A stretch of 13,717 bases of DNA from Caldivirga sp. UBA161 (GTDB taxonomy: Archaea > Thermoproteota > Thermoprotei > Thermoproteales > Thermocladiaceae): positions 1 to 13,717 of the forward strand of contig NZ_DAXS01000015.1 of assembly GCF_002506515.1 (NCBI RefSeq). Direction: 5' to 3'. The position numbers were made by a program, and so were the translations under genes. Positions 1-7,266 of this stretch are shown here, piece after piece. The notes below the pieces were generated by a model. The model did not search any database and was not told the DNA's origin. It was given only the letters and a program-made list of their open reading frames with translations. How positions within the stretch are numbered: position 1 is the first letter of the stretch; every line of letters starts with the position of its first letter.

Positions 1-519
1 TTAAGAGAAATTACTCAAAGACATGAGGATGCGATTACCGCATTAAGGAAAGACTTTAATGCATTTGTGGAGTTGGAGGAGAAGCGTTGGGAGGAGCAGT
101 TTAAGTTTAATAAGTGGATGATGAATGCTTTAATGGAGATAAGGGATTCGCTTGGCGGCTTATACGAGTACTATACCGCTAGTTGGATAAGGGAGTGGCT
201 TAGGGTTAAGGGCTTTGACTGTGATGTTAAGGTTAATGTTACCTTGCCAGTTGATGGATTAAGGGAAGTGGATGCCATATGTTATGATCCATTAGTTGTT
301 GGAGAGGCTACGGTTAAGTTAACCTCTATTGAGGAGGCGGATAGGGAGATTGAGAAGTTGATGCTGAATGTTAAGGTGGCTGAGAAGCTAACTGGGAGGA
401 GGCTATATGCCGCTGTTCTTGCTGTTGAAACCTTACCTGATGAGGTGGCTCGGTACTTAAGGGTGAAGGCTAAGGAACTGGGTATAATTCTAGTATTGGG
501 GAGGGAATACACTTGGTAA
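1..519 (+). CDS. Coiled-coil protein with PD-(D/E)XK-nuclease-like domain, 5' end missing
   Basis: The frame is open from base 1 to the TAA at 517-519, giving 172 visible residues, so the gene most likely begins upstream; the internal GTG at 67 is probably not the start. Visible residues 1-50 are charged and helical (many E, K, R, with hydrophobics at heptad-like spacing), suggesting a coiled coil. Residues 52-172 look like a small alpha/beta domain: a helix with GGLYEYYTASWIREWL, a strand VKVNVT, then REVDA (acidic D91) and VVGEATVKL, resembling the D...(D/E)xK core of restriction-endonuclease-like folds. This layout is common in crenarchaeal proteins annotated DUF3782, which is the family I suspect. 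The canonical lysine position (E102-A-T104) holds threonine, with lysine at K106, so nuclease activity is doubtful. The role is unknown. Coding status is fairly secure; the fold is inference. Confidence 0.75.
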   Translation, partial: LREITQRHEDAITALRKDFNAFVELEEKRWEEQFKFNKWMMNALMEIRDSLGGLYEYYTASWIREWLRVKGFDCDVKVNVTLPVDGLREVDAICYDPLVVGEATVKLTSIEEADREIEKLMLNVKVAEKLTGRRLYAAVLAVETLPDEVARYLRVKAKELGIILVLGREYTW

Positions 520-702
520 CCTTAAAGACTTAGTAGCACCCGTATGTTAAGTTACGTTACTAATATTACGTTTAATTGCTCTTAAGCCTACAACTGCCTC
601 CTGCAGATATTATTTAATATGCTTATGAGGCTTCTATTTGGATGGTGGGCATTTTAAGATAAACGTGGGTGTTAATAGGTTTACATAATAAATTGAATAA
701 TA

Positions 703-711
703 CTTAAAAAT
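703..711 (+). promoter_or_regulatory. TATA box of the 606-residue protein gene
   Basis: CTTAAAAAT is centred 26 bp before the ATG at 733. That spacing puts the transcript start at or next to the start codon, the usual archaeal leaderless arrangement. No Shine-Dalgarno sequence precedes the ATG. The 213-bp gap 520-732 holds nothing else I can name: it is A/T-rich, with two copies of TTACGTT near 546-571. Confidence 0.6.
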
Positions 712-732
712 ATGCATTAATGACTTAGGATT

Positions 733-2553
733 ATGGTTGAGTTGAAATTTTCAATATACATGACTGCACATGCGGTTAGGGATTTCCTTAAGAACGATGA
801 ATTATTCAGGAGGTTCATTAACGTTGCTAATGCGCTTGAGGTTAGTAAGGTGTATGTTGAGAATTATAGGGATGGCCTACTGTTGAGTAATGATGAGGTT
901 GATGCTATGGTTAAGAGGCTTAATGGTGATTTTGAGTTAGCTGGTGGTACGGCTATAGGGACAAATGGTAATGGTTGGTTTAATTACGAGGACTATGGGT
1001 TTAAGGTGGCTTGCATAAGTGATGATAATAATAAGAGGTTAATAGCTGATGCAATGAGGCACTTAGCCAACCACTTTAATGAAGTTCTTATTGATGACTT
1101 CTGGGCTCAATGGTGCCATAGCGAACATGACATTGAATTATTCAACAGCATGTATGGTTTAGCCCTAAGTAGGGGTGAATTAATGAGGGCTATTAGGAAT
1201 AATGATAGGAGGATACTTGACCTATGGGCCAATTACTCAGCCAGTATACTATATGATGTTTCAGAGAATTTTGTTGTTAAACCAGCTAGGGAGGTTAATA
1301 AGGGTATTAGGGTTAATCTTAAGGTTGCTGAATGGAGGGAGGATTTTCCACATAGGGGTTTAATCCTAAGTAAACTTGCCCAATTATTCAACAGAATCTA
1401 TGTGGGTACTGAATCCAGGGAGGGAACTGAGCAGTATGGTTCATTCTTAATAACTGAGTACGTTAGGGCATTAGTCGGTGATAAGCTTGGTGGCGTTTGG
1501 TTCGATACCTTCAATGGGCTCTATAGTGGCTCATTAATAAGCTTAAGCATTTACCTTAAGCAACTGTGGTTTAGTGCATTAACGAGTGTTGATGAAATAG
1601 TGTTCTTTGACGCCTACTCCCTAACATTAAGTAATAGGGCTAAGTACATTGATGCTGTAAAGGCTGAGGAACCCATGCTTAAGTCAATGCACGGTAATCA
1701 AACTATTGAGAAGCTGGGCGTATTAATACCGAGTATTCAGGCTAGTGGTGCAGTGTTTGATAGGTATATTCAAGACTACCTAGGCATGATTGGCGTACCC
1801 TTAAGGCCAATTAACGTTAACAGTATTAAGGAGGGAGACTACGTCTTAATCACTGAGCATGCAGTAGGGTCAATTGATATTATTGAATTAGCGAGGAGGG
1901 GCATTAACCTCATTGTTACTTCAGGGGCCGCTGAACTTATTGCTAAGGGGGCCTTGGGTTACGAGGGTATTGATTTACTGGGCTTAGTGAGGGATAATCC
2001 GTTGATGAGCCCACTAATAGATGCCCTATACTTAATTAGCGGTAGCCATATGGCCTCCTACACGCATAGGAGGCCTGGCGCATTTCCAATTGGCCCAATA
2101 CTGAATATTGCTGGTGGGAAGGTTCTACTCGAGGCTAGTGATGGTGTAAGCAAGTACCCTGTGGTTCACGTTAATGAACTTGGTAAGGCTAAGGTTTATG
2201 TTGTTAATTTAACGAAATATGCACCATATTTGAAGGACTACTACCCTGAATTAGCTAGGCGCATAATTAGGGATATTGCCTTCGAGTACGTTGGCTTAAG
2301 GGTTGATCCAGAGGCTTCAATGGCAAGTAACTTCTCACTAATACCATACGCTAATAATCACCTTGTGGTTTACAACATGAATGAGCATGCAATTAACGCC
2401 GTGATAACGGTTAATGCACATAGATTTAATGCATCCTCAGTGAAGGTAATTGAAGGTAGGGGTAGCGTTAGGGATTTTGAGGTAGTTGATGATTATCTTA
2501 GGGTTAGGGTAACTATTGAGGGTGAGTCGCCATTAATGATTAAGTTAACTTAA
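733..2553 (+). CDS. Uncharacterised three-domain protein, possibly glycoside-hydrolase-like
   Basis: A 606-residue protein without signal peptide or membrane segments, so probably cytosolic. I do not recognise a named family. Residues 1-320 read like a TIM barrel, with strands ending in polar residues: SKVYVEN (E43), EVLIDDFW (D121, D122), IRVNLKVAEW (E200), RIYVGTE (E227), GVWFDTF (D258) and EIVFFDAY (D293). Residues 325-405 look Rossmann-like (KLGVLIPS, DYVLITEHAV, INLIVTSG), and 545-606 look like a closing beta-sandwich (NNHLVVYNMNEHAINAVITV). Barrel, Rossmann-like domain and beta-sandwich in this order is the plan of GH42-type beta-galactosidases and relatives, hence the tentative call; no GH signature motif is clear. 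ATG 733 is supported by the TATA box 26 bp upstream. The gene stands alone and converges on cbsB with only 9 bp between the stops. The reading frame is secure; the function is not. Confidence 0.9.
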   Translation: MVELKFSIYMTAHAVRDFLKNDELFRRFINVANALEVSKVYVENYRDGLLLSNDEVDAMVKRLNGDFELAGGTAIGTNGNGWFNYEDYGFKVACISDDNNKRLIADAMRHLANHFNEVLIDDFWAQWCHSEHDIELFNSMYGLALSRGELMRAIRNNDRRILDLWANYSASILYDVSENFVVKPAREVNKGIRVNLKVAEWREDFPHRGLILSKLAQLFNRIYVGTESREGTEQYGSFLITEYVRALVGDKLGGVWFDTFNGLYSGSLISLSIYLKQLWFSALTSVDEIVFFDAYSLTLSNRAKYIDAVKAEEPMLKSMHGNQTIEKLGVLIPSIQASGAVFDRYIQDYLGMIGVPLRPINVNSIKEGDYVLITEHAVGSIDIIELARRGINLIVTSGAAELIAKGALGYEGIDLLGLVRDNPLMSPLIDALYLISGSHMASYTHRRPGAFPIGPILNIAGGKVLLEASDGVSKYPVVHVNELGKAKVYVVNLTKYAPYLKDYYPELARRIIRDIAFEYVGLRVDPEASMASNFSLIPYANNHLVVYNMNEHAINAVITVNAHRFNASSVKVIEGRGSVRDFEVVDDYLRVRVTIEGESPLMIKLT

Positions 2554-2562
2554 TTTCAACGT

Positions 2563-3522
2563 TTATCTCCTACTAATGTAGCTAACCGCTAATGATGATG
2601 CAGCCACTGAGGCAAAGTATATTGATAACGCATGCGGCGTTAAGGCTGTAGAGACATAGGTTACTGCTAATGCAGTTAAGTAAAGGTACCTCCTATTGTT
2701 GAATATTCCATTAATTATTAAGGCTAATGATGCAAAAACATATAGGCCTAACATTATTGACATTAATGGAACAGATACCGGTGGTGCAAGTACCCCGAAG
2801 CCCATGGCAAACACCATGTCCATTATGTGCTGCATGAAGGTATTATCCACTGTTAATTGGTAGAGGGGTAGTGTAATAGATGCTGCAATGACCATGGTTA
2901 ATGCATATCCAGTAATACTCCATTTACTGACTTTAAACCCAATTAATGCTAATGCAGTTAGCGTTAGTGCGCCAGTGATTACTAGCAGTAATGTTGGGTA
3001 GGCTAATGCGGTTGATGGTATTGTAATCGGTATTAAGTAGTACTCGGTCATTAGGTTCAGTATATAGTTCACCAGTGAACTTAATTGAAGCAGTATAGCC
3101 GGTATTAGTAGGATTAATTCAATAGGCTTAAGGGAAGTGGCTGCAAGTATTACTGCCACTATTGTCAATCCCCAAAGCAAGGTACTTAACGCCACCCAAG
3201 GCCATGTAAGATAGTACGTTGGGTAAACATAACTAAGCAATACCCCACCCCATAGTGCAGTGGTTACTACAACTAGGTAAAGTATCCTGAGGGGGACTTT
3301 AGAATCGTAAATTAAGAATGGTATAATTACCGACAATGCCGCTACACTAAATGTTCCAATAAGCCCCATTGAGGTTAATACATTGGCTGGAGCAGGTGTA
3401 AATGGTATTATGGGTTGTAGGAATTGCCTTAAAGCGAATTGCATCATGAAGAATCCTAGGAATAAGTATAAGAGGGTATTGTAGTATTTAATGTTAATTA
3501 ATTCACTCACCTTAATCATCAC
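2563..3522 (-). CDS. cbsB: Polytopic membrane protein, CbsB-like partner of cytochrome b558/566
   Basis: A 319-residue, very hydrophobic protein with about nine to ten predicted membrane helices (roughly 15-38, 47-70, 78-101, 106-128, 131-155, 168-195, 199-220, 235-265, 280-297, 300-315) and few charged residues. I see no clear paired-histidine cofactor motif. The identification as CbsB rests mainly on context: it directly follows cbsA and sits beside Rieske and cytochrome b genes, as in the Sulfolobus cbsAB-soxLN cluster, where CbsB is the hydrophobic subunit that goes with CbsA. The start overlaps the cbsA stop: GTG at 3522-3520 is followed at once by ATG at 3519-3517, and the cbsA TGA occupies 3521-3519, so the two are probably translationally coupled on one mRNA. 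Either codon could initiate. It likely anchors or conducts electrons for the complex; this is inference. Confidence 0.75.
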   Translation of the reverse strand: MMIKVSELINIKYYNTLLYLFLGFFMMQFALRQFLQPIIPFTPAPANVLTSMGLIGTFSVAALSVIIPFLIYDSKVPLRILYLVVVTTALWGGVLLSYVYPTYYLTWPWVALSTLLWGLTIVAVILAATSLKPIELILLIPAILLQLSSLVNYILNLMTEYYLIPITIPSTALAYPTLLLVITGALTLTALALIGFKVSKWSITGYALTMVIAASITLPLYQLTVDNTFMQHIMDMVFAMGFGVLAPPVSVPLMSIMLGLYVFASLALIINGIFNNRRYLYLTALAVTYVSTALTPHALSIYFASVAASSLAVSYISRR

Positions 3523-4880
3523 CTATGCCTAATAGAATAGAAGATTAAGCCAATAGCCACTAAAGCAATTACAATGCCCACAACTGCAACTATTATGACT
3601 GGGGTTGGTATTGGTGGTGTAACTGAGGGTGCTGATGTGGCTATGGTTAATGGTATGAAGCTTGCTGATATGGACTTATCCCAACTGGTTTCACCAGCCT
3701 TACCTAACCAAACCCCGAAGGCTACATCATATGTTTGGCCAGGCGTTAAGTTTACTGTGTATGGCATTGGAGCCTTCAGTGGCCTAACAAACTCCACAAT
3801 CCAATACCCATCCTCATACTTAGCGCCAGCGTAATTACTGAAGTAGCCAGGTTCAGGCCCGGTGGCGTTGGGGTACCATATTCCCCCATCACCAATATCA
3901 TATAGGCCTGTTTCATTGGTTAGTAGGTTAATGAAGAATCCATGGGGGCTTTTAGAGAAGGATGAAGCAGCCGCCTCATCAATACCATTCTCCACATCCC
4001 AAGTAACATTAGTGAAGTAATTGAAGTTTTGGCCATCAAGGTAAGTGGCTCCACTTATCCACTCCCATATGTCAGCTGCCCCTGAACTCAATGAACCACC
4101 AGTGTACTGCTCTACATTTGATCCTAAATACACCTGCGCCATTTGACCAAGTTCACCAGGTATTTTATAGCCTGGGTGGGGGCCTCCAATATTCATGCAG
4201 TCGCTTGGGCTTTGGGCACTACCCATATACCACATTATAGCCACCCTATCAGGGTAATAGTGGCCTGAAGTTAAGTTAACGTAATAGCCATAGAAGTATA
4301 CTCCGTAATGTGGTGCAACGTAAGCTAATATGTACTCCATGGGTCTTGGCGAACCCTTTATTACAGCATAACTTGCATTAATTATGAAGTACTTCTTATG
4401 GAAGGTATTGGCCAGTAGTTTTAGGAATGTTATGTTTAGTGGGCCATTCGGGTTATAGACAACCGGCCAATGGCCAGGCCCCGCAATTGCCGCTGGGCCA
4501 ACTAGGCTTGGGCCATATGGGTCAGGCCACTTGACGAGTATGAATATGTAGCTTCCATTCCAAGCAGCCTTAACCATGATGTAAGGGACCTCACCGGAGG
4601 TGGGTACGTTTGCCAATATTGGGAGCATTTGAGTGGATAGGTTGGGTACTAGGGATACATTGAACCAAGGTAACTTACTCCAGAATGCTTCACTACCTGG
4701 ATTCTGTAGGTTAGCGCTACCAACCACCTTATAAGCCACTATGCCGGTTGGTGTTTGAGCTAGGGGGATTGGGTAAATCATGTAAATTAACCCAACGGCG
4801 GCAGCCACTGTAATTACTATAGTTAGCTTTAAGTTCAGCTTTCTATTACCCCTATTTTTAAGCTTAATCCATCTATTCAT
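3519..4880 (-). CDS. cbsA: CbsA-like exported heme-b cytochrome (cytochrome b558/566 subunit A; ethylbenzene-dehydrogenase-type heme domain)
   Basis: A 453-residue protein with an N-terminal membrane segment (about 18-40, after basic residues), a large outside domain (about 45-412) and a C-terminal membrane anchor (about 427-448, followed by SIRHR). The domain carries features of the heme-b domain of ethylbenzene dehydrogenase gamma-type proteins: DRVAIMWYMG (211-220), YEDGYWIVEFVRPL (355-368), YDVAFGVWLGKAG (384-396) and DKSIS (401-405). In that family Met and Lys are axial heme ligands, so K402 and a methionine such as M217 or M220 are candidates (inference). Ten N-x-S/T sequons (N74, 80, 108, 149, 168, 202, 291, 322, 338, 377) fit the heavy glycosylation known for Sulfolobus CbsA. 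It probably accepts electrons from the Rieske protein in place of cytochrome c1. The ATG is supported by a TATA box 27 bp upstream; cbsB follows with overlap. Confidence 0.85.
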   Translation of the reverse strand: MNRWIKLKNRGNRKLNLKLTIVITVAAAVGLIYMIYPIPLAQTPTGIVAYKVVGSANLQNPGSEAFWSKLPWFNVSLVPNLSTQMLPILANVPTSGEVPYIMVKAAWNGSYIFILVKWPDPYGPSLVGPAAIAGPGHWPVVYNPNGPLNITFLKLLANTFHKKYFIINASYAVIKGSPRPMEYILAYVAPHYGVYFYGYYVNLTSGHYYPDRVAIMWYMGSAQSPSDCMNIGGPHPGYKIPGELGQMAQVYLGSNVEQYTGGSLSSGAADIWEWISGATYLDGQNFNYFTNVTWDVENGIDEAAASSFSKSPHGFFINLLTNETGLYDIGDGGIWYPNATGPEPGYFSNYAGAKYEDGYWIVEFVRPLKAPMPYTVNLTPGQTYDVAFGVWLGKAGETSWDKSISASFIPLTIATSAPSVTPPIPTPVIIVAVVGIVIALVAIGLIFYSIRHR

Positions 4881-4902
4881 AAATTAACATTGGCTTAGCC
4901 TT

Positions 4903-4912
4903 GTTTTTTAAG
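4903..4912 (-). promoter_or_regulatory. TATA box of cbsA
   Basis: On the minus strand CTTAAAAAAC is centred about 27 bp before the cbsA ATG (4880), predicting a leaderless cbsAB transcript. The 159-bp region 4881-5039 therefore carries two outward-facing promoters, cbsA to the left and soxL to the right. The stretch between the two boxes (about 90 bp, very A/T-rich) is where any shared regulator would bind, but I see no clear dyad there. Confidence 0.6.
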
Positions 4913-5008
4913 TTTTACTTAATGTTAAAATTATATTTACTTGGTATTAAATTGGGAAAAATCTGGAATTAAGCCTCATTTTACATCATGGCTTAACTAT
5001 AGTTTAAA

Positions 5009-5018
5009 TTTTTAAATA
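5009..5018 (+). promoter_or_regulatory. TATA box of soxL
   Basis: TTTTTAAATA is centred about 27 bp before the soxL ATG at 5040, so the soxLN mRNA is probably leaderless. An ATG at 5028 is followed two codons later by TAA and is not the start. Confidence 0.6.
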
Positions 5019-5039
5019 CTCTAAACTATGGGTTAAATC

Positions 5040-5801
5040 ATGAGTGGGGGTAATGTTAATGAGAGTAGGAGGAATTTCCTGAAGGCTATGGTTACAATCG
5101 CTGGGTTAAGTGTATTAGCTGGGATGCTACGGGGCCTTGAGGTACTTGTGCCACCTGAAGTATCTATAAGTGGCTTCCCCAGGTTGCTTCTCGTTGATGA
5201 GAATGGTAATCCAATTAAGGCGTCAAGCATACCGATTAATGGTAAGCAGATAGCATTATTCCCATATCCGCTTGATAATGAACCTAACATGCTACTTGCC
5301 CTAGGCGACTCCTCTGGTTCACCAGTTGAGGTTCCTCCAACCACTGTTATTATCCCGCAGAATAATGTTTCCTATGATTTCCCAGGTGGTGTTGGGCCGA
5401 GTAAGAACATAGTGGCTTACAGCGCCATTTGCCAGCACTTAGGCTGCACATTCCCTGAATTAACCTTCTACCCACCTGGCGTTAAGGCTATTACCGCTAA
5501 TGGACCCATGGATAAGGTTATTCACTGCTCCTGCCACGGCTCCACCTATGATCCCTACCGCGGCGGCGCCGTGGTTACTGGGCCTACTGTTAGGCCATTA
5601 CCCGCCGTGGTGCTTGAGTGGGATTCAAGTACTGATGAATTATATGCAGTGAAGATGATTGGGCCAGTGATATATGGGCATCCAGGGTACAGTAGCCCAA
5701 CAAGCCAATTGGTGAAGAATCCAACAGGAGACTTAACTGGAGGATCACCAATAAGTGGTACAAGTACTATTGTTAAGTATTACAGTAACCCAGCATCATG
5801 A
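5040..5801 (+). CDS. soxL: Rieske iron-sulfur protein, SoxL-type
   Basis: A 253-residue Rieske protein. The N-terminus is a twin-arginine-type signal/anchor: ESRRNFLK (8-15), then a hydrophobic stretch 16-30, so the folded [2Fe-2S] domain should be delivered outside the membrane and kept on its N-terminal helix. Box I is CQHLGC (131-136) and box II is CSCHGS (163-168). Ligands are C131, H133, C163 and H166, and C136 with C165 should form the conserved disulfide, which points to a high-potential bc-type Rieske centre rather than a dioxygenase ferredoxin. Residues 30-125 and 169-253 supply the base fold plus archaeal extensions. It takes the first electron from quinol at the Qo site of SoxN and likely passes it to CbsA. 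soxN follows after a few bases, so the two form an operon. Symbol by analogy with Sulfolobus soxL. Confidence 0.93.
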   Translation: MSGGNVNESRRNFLKAMVTIAGLSVLAGMLRGLEVLVPPEVSISGFPRLLLVDENGNPIKASSIPINGKQIALFPYPLDNEPNMLLALGDSSGSPVEVPPTTVIIPQNNVSYDFPGGVGPSKNIVAYSAICQHLGCTFPELTFYPPGVKAITANGPMDKVIHCSCHGSTYDPYRGGAVVTGPTVRPLPAVVLEWDSSTDELYAVKMIGPVIYGHPGYSSPTSQLVKNPTGDLTGGSPISGTSTIVKYYSNPAS

Positions 5802-5805
5802 GGTG
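5800..5805 (+). promoter_or_regulatory. Shine-Dalgarno sequence deciding the soxN start
   Basis: GAGGTG overlaps the soxL stop (TGA 5799-5801) and lies 6 nt before the ATG at 5812. This favours 5812 as the soxN start over the in-frame ATG at 5806, which sits on top of the SD, and over the upstream GTG at 5755. It also shows that soxN, unlike the first genes of transcripts here, uses leadered initiation inside an operon. Confidence 0.65.
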
Positions 5806-5811
5806 ATGGAT

Positions 5812-7233
5812 ATGAGTAATGGCGGCTTCTGGGATAAGGTTGCTGAAATCCTCCACTTGAAGGATGTACCATTCATGGGTGTTCCAGATTACATGTTTAG
5901 TATAGAGTACTGGTTAGGCGCCATAGCTGCATCGGCCCTGGCTTGGCAAGCCATAACGGGATTAATACTATTACTGTATTACCAGCCCAGTGACGCGTAT
6001 GATTCAACAATGGCCATAATACATAACGTACCATTTGGCTCAATACTACTCTCAAGCCACCTATATGGGGCATACATAATGATACTGGCTGTTTACATAC
6101 ATGGGCTTGAGGTATTCTTTAGGGGTGCTTATAAGAGGCCTAGGGGTGCTCAATGGGTTTTAGGCGTATTATTATTTGCCATGACTCTTGGCGCAGCCTT
6201 CGTTGGCTACTCATTAACTGGTGACGTTTTATCAGCTGATGCAGTGAATGTGGGTAGGGGTATTTTAACGGCCCTTGGCTTATCTAGTGCGATACCAATT
6301 CTCTTCGGTAATGGTACTCAACTGGACTTATTCACTAGGCTCCTTGGTTGGCATATAATAATTGCAGCAGCCTTAATACTATTCTTCGCCCTCCACTTCT
6401 ACTTGGCTGAGCAGAATGGCTTCATGCCTGACCTCAAGGAGTCTAATTACAGGGCCCCAGCTTTACTGAGTAGAAGTGATTCAAGGCTTAAGCCCTGGTG
6501 GCCGAGGAACTTCATATTCATGTTAGCCATAGTGCTTTTAACCTGGGGCATAATACTACTCATACCCTCAGTGTTAGCTATACCGCAGGTCTTAAGCAGA
6601 GTACCCATATTGCTCTCACCCTACCCAGGCCCATCACCCACTAGCCCAGAGGCCAGTAGTGTGCCGGCTTACCCACCCTGGTTCTTCCTATTCATGTATA
6701 AGATGGCTGACATGCCCTTCGGATTAGCTATGGATACTGTAATGGGCATGTTCATACCACTCATAATACTCCTACTGGTTCCAGCCCTAGATAGGAGTGA
6801 TGCATTGCATCCACTTGATAGGCCTTGGATCACTGCACTCTTCATAACTGGGTTAACTTGGGTTATTGAATTAAGTGTATGGAGCGCCATTCAACCCGGC
6901 GTACCTGTTAAGATGCAATGGTTCGCAATAACCATAATACCACCAGTAGTAATATCCTTTGGCGGGATTTACGCCATTAGGAGGGTTTGGTTTAAGGTTA
7001 AGGGTGAGCTCAGTGGTAGCAGGAATAGAGGTGCTGGCTTTAGGTTAAGTAAGGGCGCTGCATTATCTCTAGGTTACTTAACATCAATATTAGCCATAAT
7101 AGCTATAGTGGTTTCATTTTTCCTTAATCCAATAATGGATGGGCCATATGTAGGTGTAATGTGGGGAACCGCCTTAATATCCTTTGCAGCATCCCTACTA
7201 GCCTACTTCTATGTTGAATACATTCAGTGGTAA
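5812..7233 (+). CDS. soxN: Cytochrome b, SoxN-type, of an archaeal bc1-like complex
   Basis: A 473-residue polytopic protein. Heme ligands are in helices B and D: H83/H97 (SSHLYGAY...VYIHGLE) and H181/H195 (GWHIII...FALHFYL). Both pairs are 14 residues apart, as in mitochondrial-type bc1; the second pair in b6f is spaced 15. The N-terminal half holds the four-helix heme core. After a Pro-rich loop (265-289) the Qo motif reads P288-P-W-F291 instead of PEWY, so the usual catalytic glutamate is absent. The C-terminal half has several more helices (about 305-326, 340-360, 370-392, 415-437, 445-470), so both cytochrome b halves are fused, unlike the split b6/subunit IV form. It oxidises quinol with SoxL and returns one electron to a quinone through the hemes. 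The start at 5812 follows an SD overlapping the soxL stop. Confidence 0.92.
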   Translation: MSNGGFWDKVAEILHLKDVPFMGVPDYMFSIEYWLGAIAASALAWQAITGLILLLYYQPSDAYDSTMAIIHNVPFGSILLSSHLYGAYIMILAVYIHGLEVFFRGAYKRPRGAQWVLGVLLFAMTLGAAFVGYSLTGDVLSADAVNVGRGILTALGLSSAIPILFGNGTQLDLFTRLLGWHIIIAAALILFFALHFYLAEQNGFMPDLKESNYRAPALLSRSDSRLKPWWPRNFIFMLAIVLLTWGIILLIPSVLAIPQVLSRVPILLSPYPGPSPTSPEASSVPAYPPWFFLFMYKMADMPFGLAMDTVMGMFIPLIILLLVPALDRSDALHPLDRPWITALFITGLTWVIELSVWSAIQPGVPVKMQWFAITIIPPVVISFGGIYAIRRVWFKVKGELSGSRNRGAGFRLSKGAALSLGYLTSILAIIAIVVSFFLNPIMDGPYVGVMWGTALISFAASLLAYFYVEYIQW

Positions 7234-7254
7234 TTGTATTTAAGCCTTATTTAA

Positions 7255-7260
7255 GGGGTG
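7255..7260 (+). promoter_or_regulatory. Shine-Dalgarno-like site of the crotonase gene
   Basis: GGGGTG lies 6 nt before the ATG at 7267 and supports that start over the GTG at 7258, which overlaps the site. A weak TATA-like TATTTAAG at 7237-7244 could also give a separate transcript, so operon membership with soxN is likely but not certain. Confidence 0.45.
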
Positions 7261-7266
7261 TTATTA

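Noticed and set aside
546..571. Two TTACGTT copies as a regulator-binding direct repeat
   Set aside because: Only two 7-mers in A/T-rich DNA far from the promoter box; easily chance.
520..732. tRNA, CRISPR repeat or small gene in the intergenic region
   Set aside because: No cloverleaf, no spaced repeats and only very short open frames; only the TATA box at 703-711 can be supported.
2591..2610. AATGATGATG followed by CTGA, resembling C and D boxes of a guide sRNA
   Set aside because: The spacing is only 6 nt, no C'/D' pair follows, and it lies within the 3' end of cbsB.
5755..5811. In-frame GTG at 5755 and ATG at 5806 as longer starts for cytochrome b
   Set aside because: They overlap the end of the Rieske gene or its SD sequence; the ATG at 5812 has GAGGTG at good spacing and gives a normal SoxN N-terminus.
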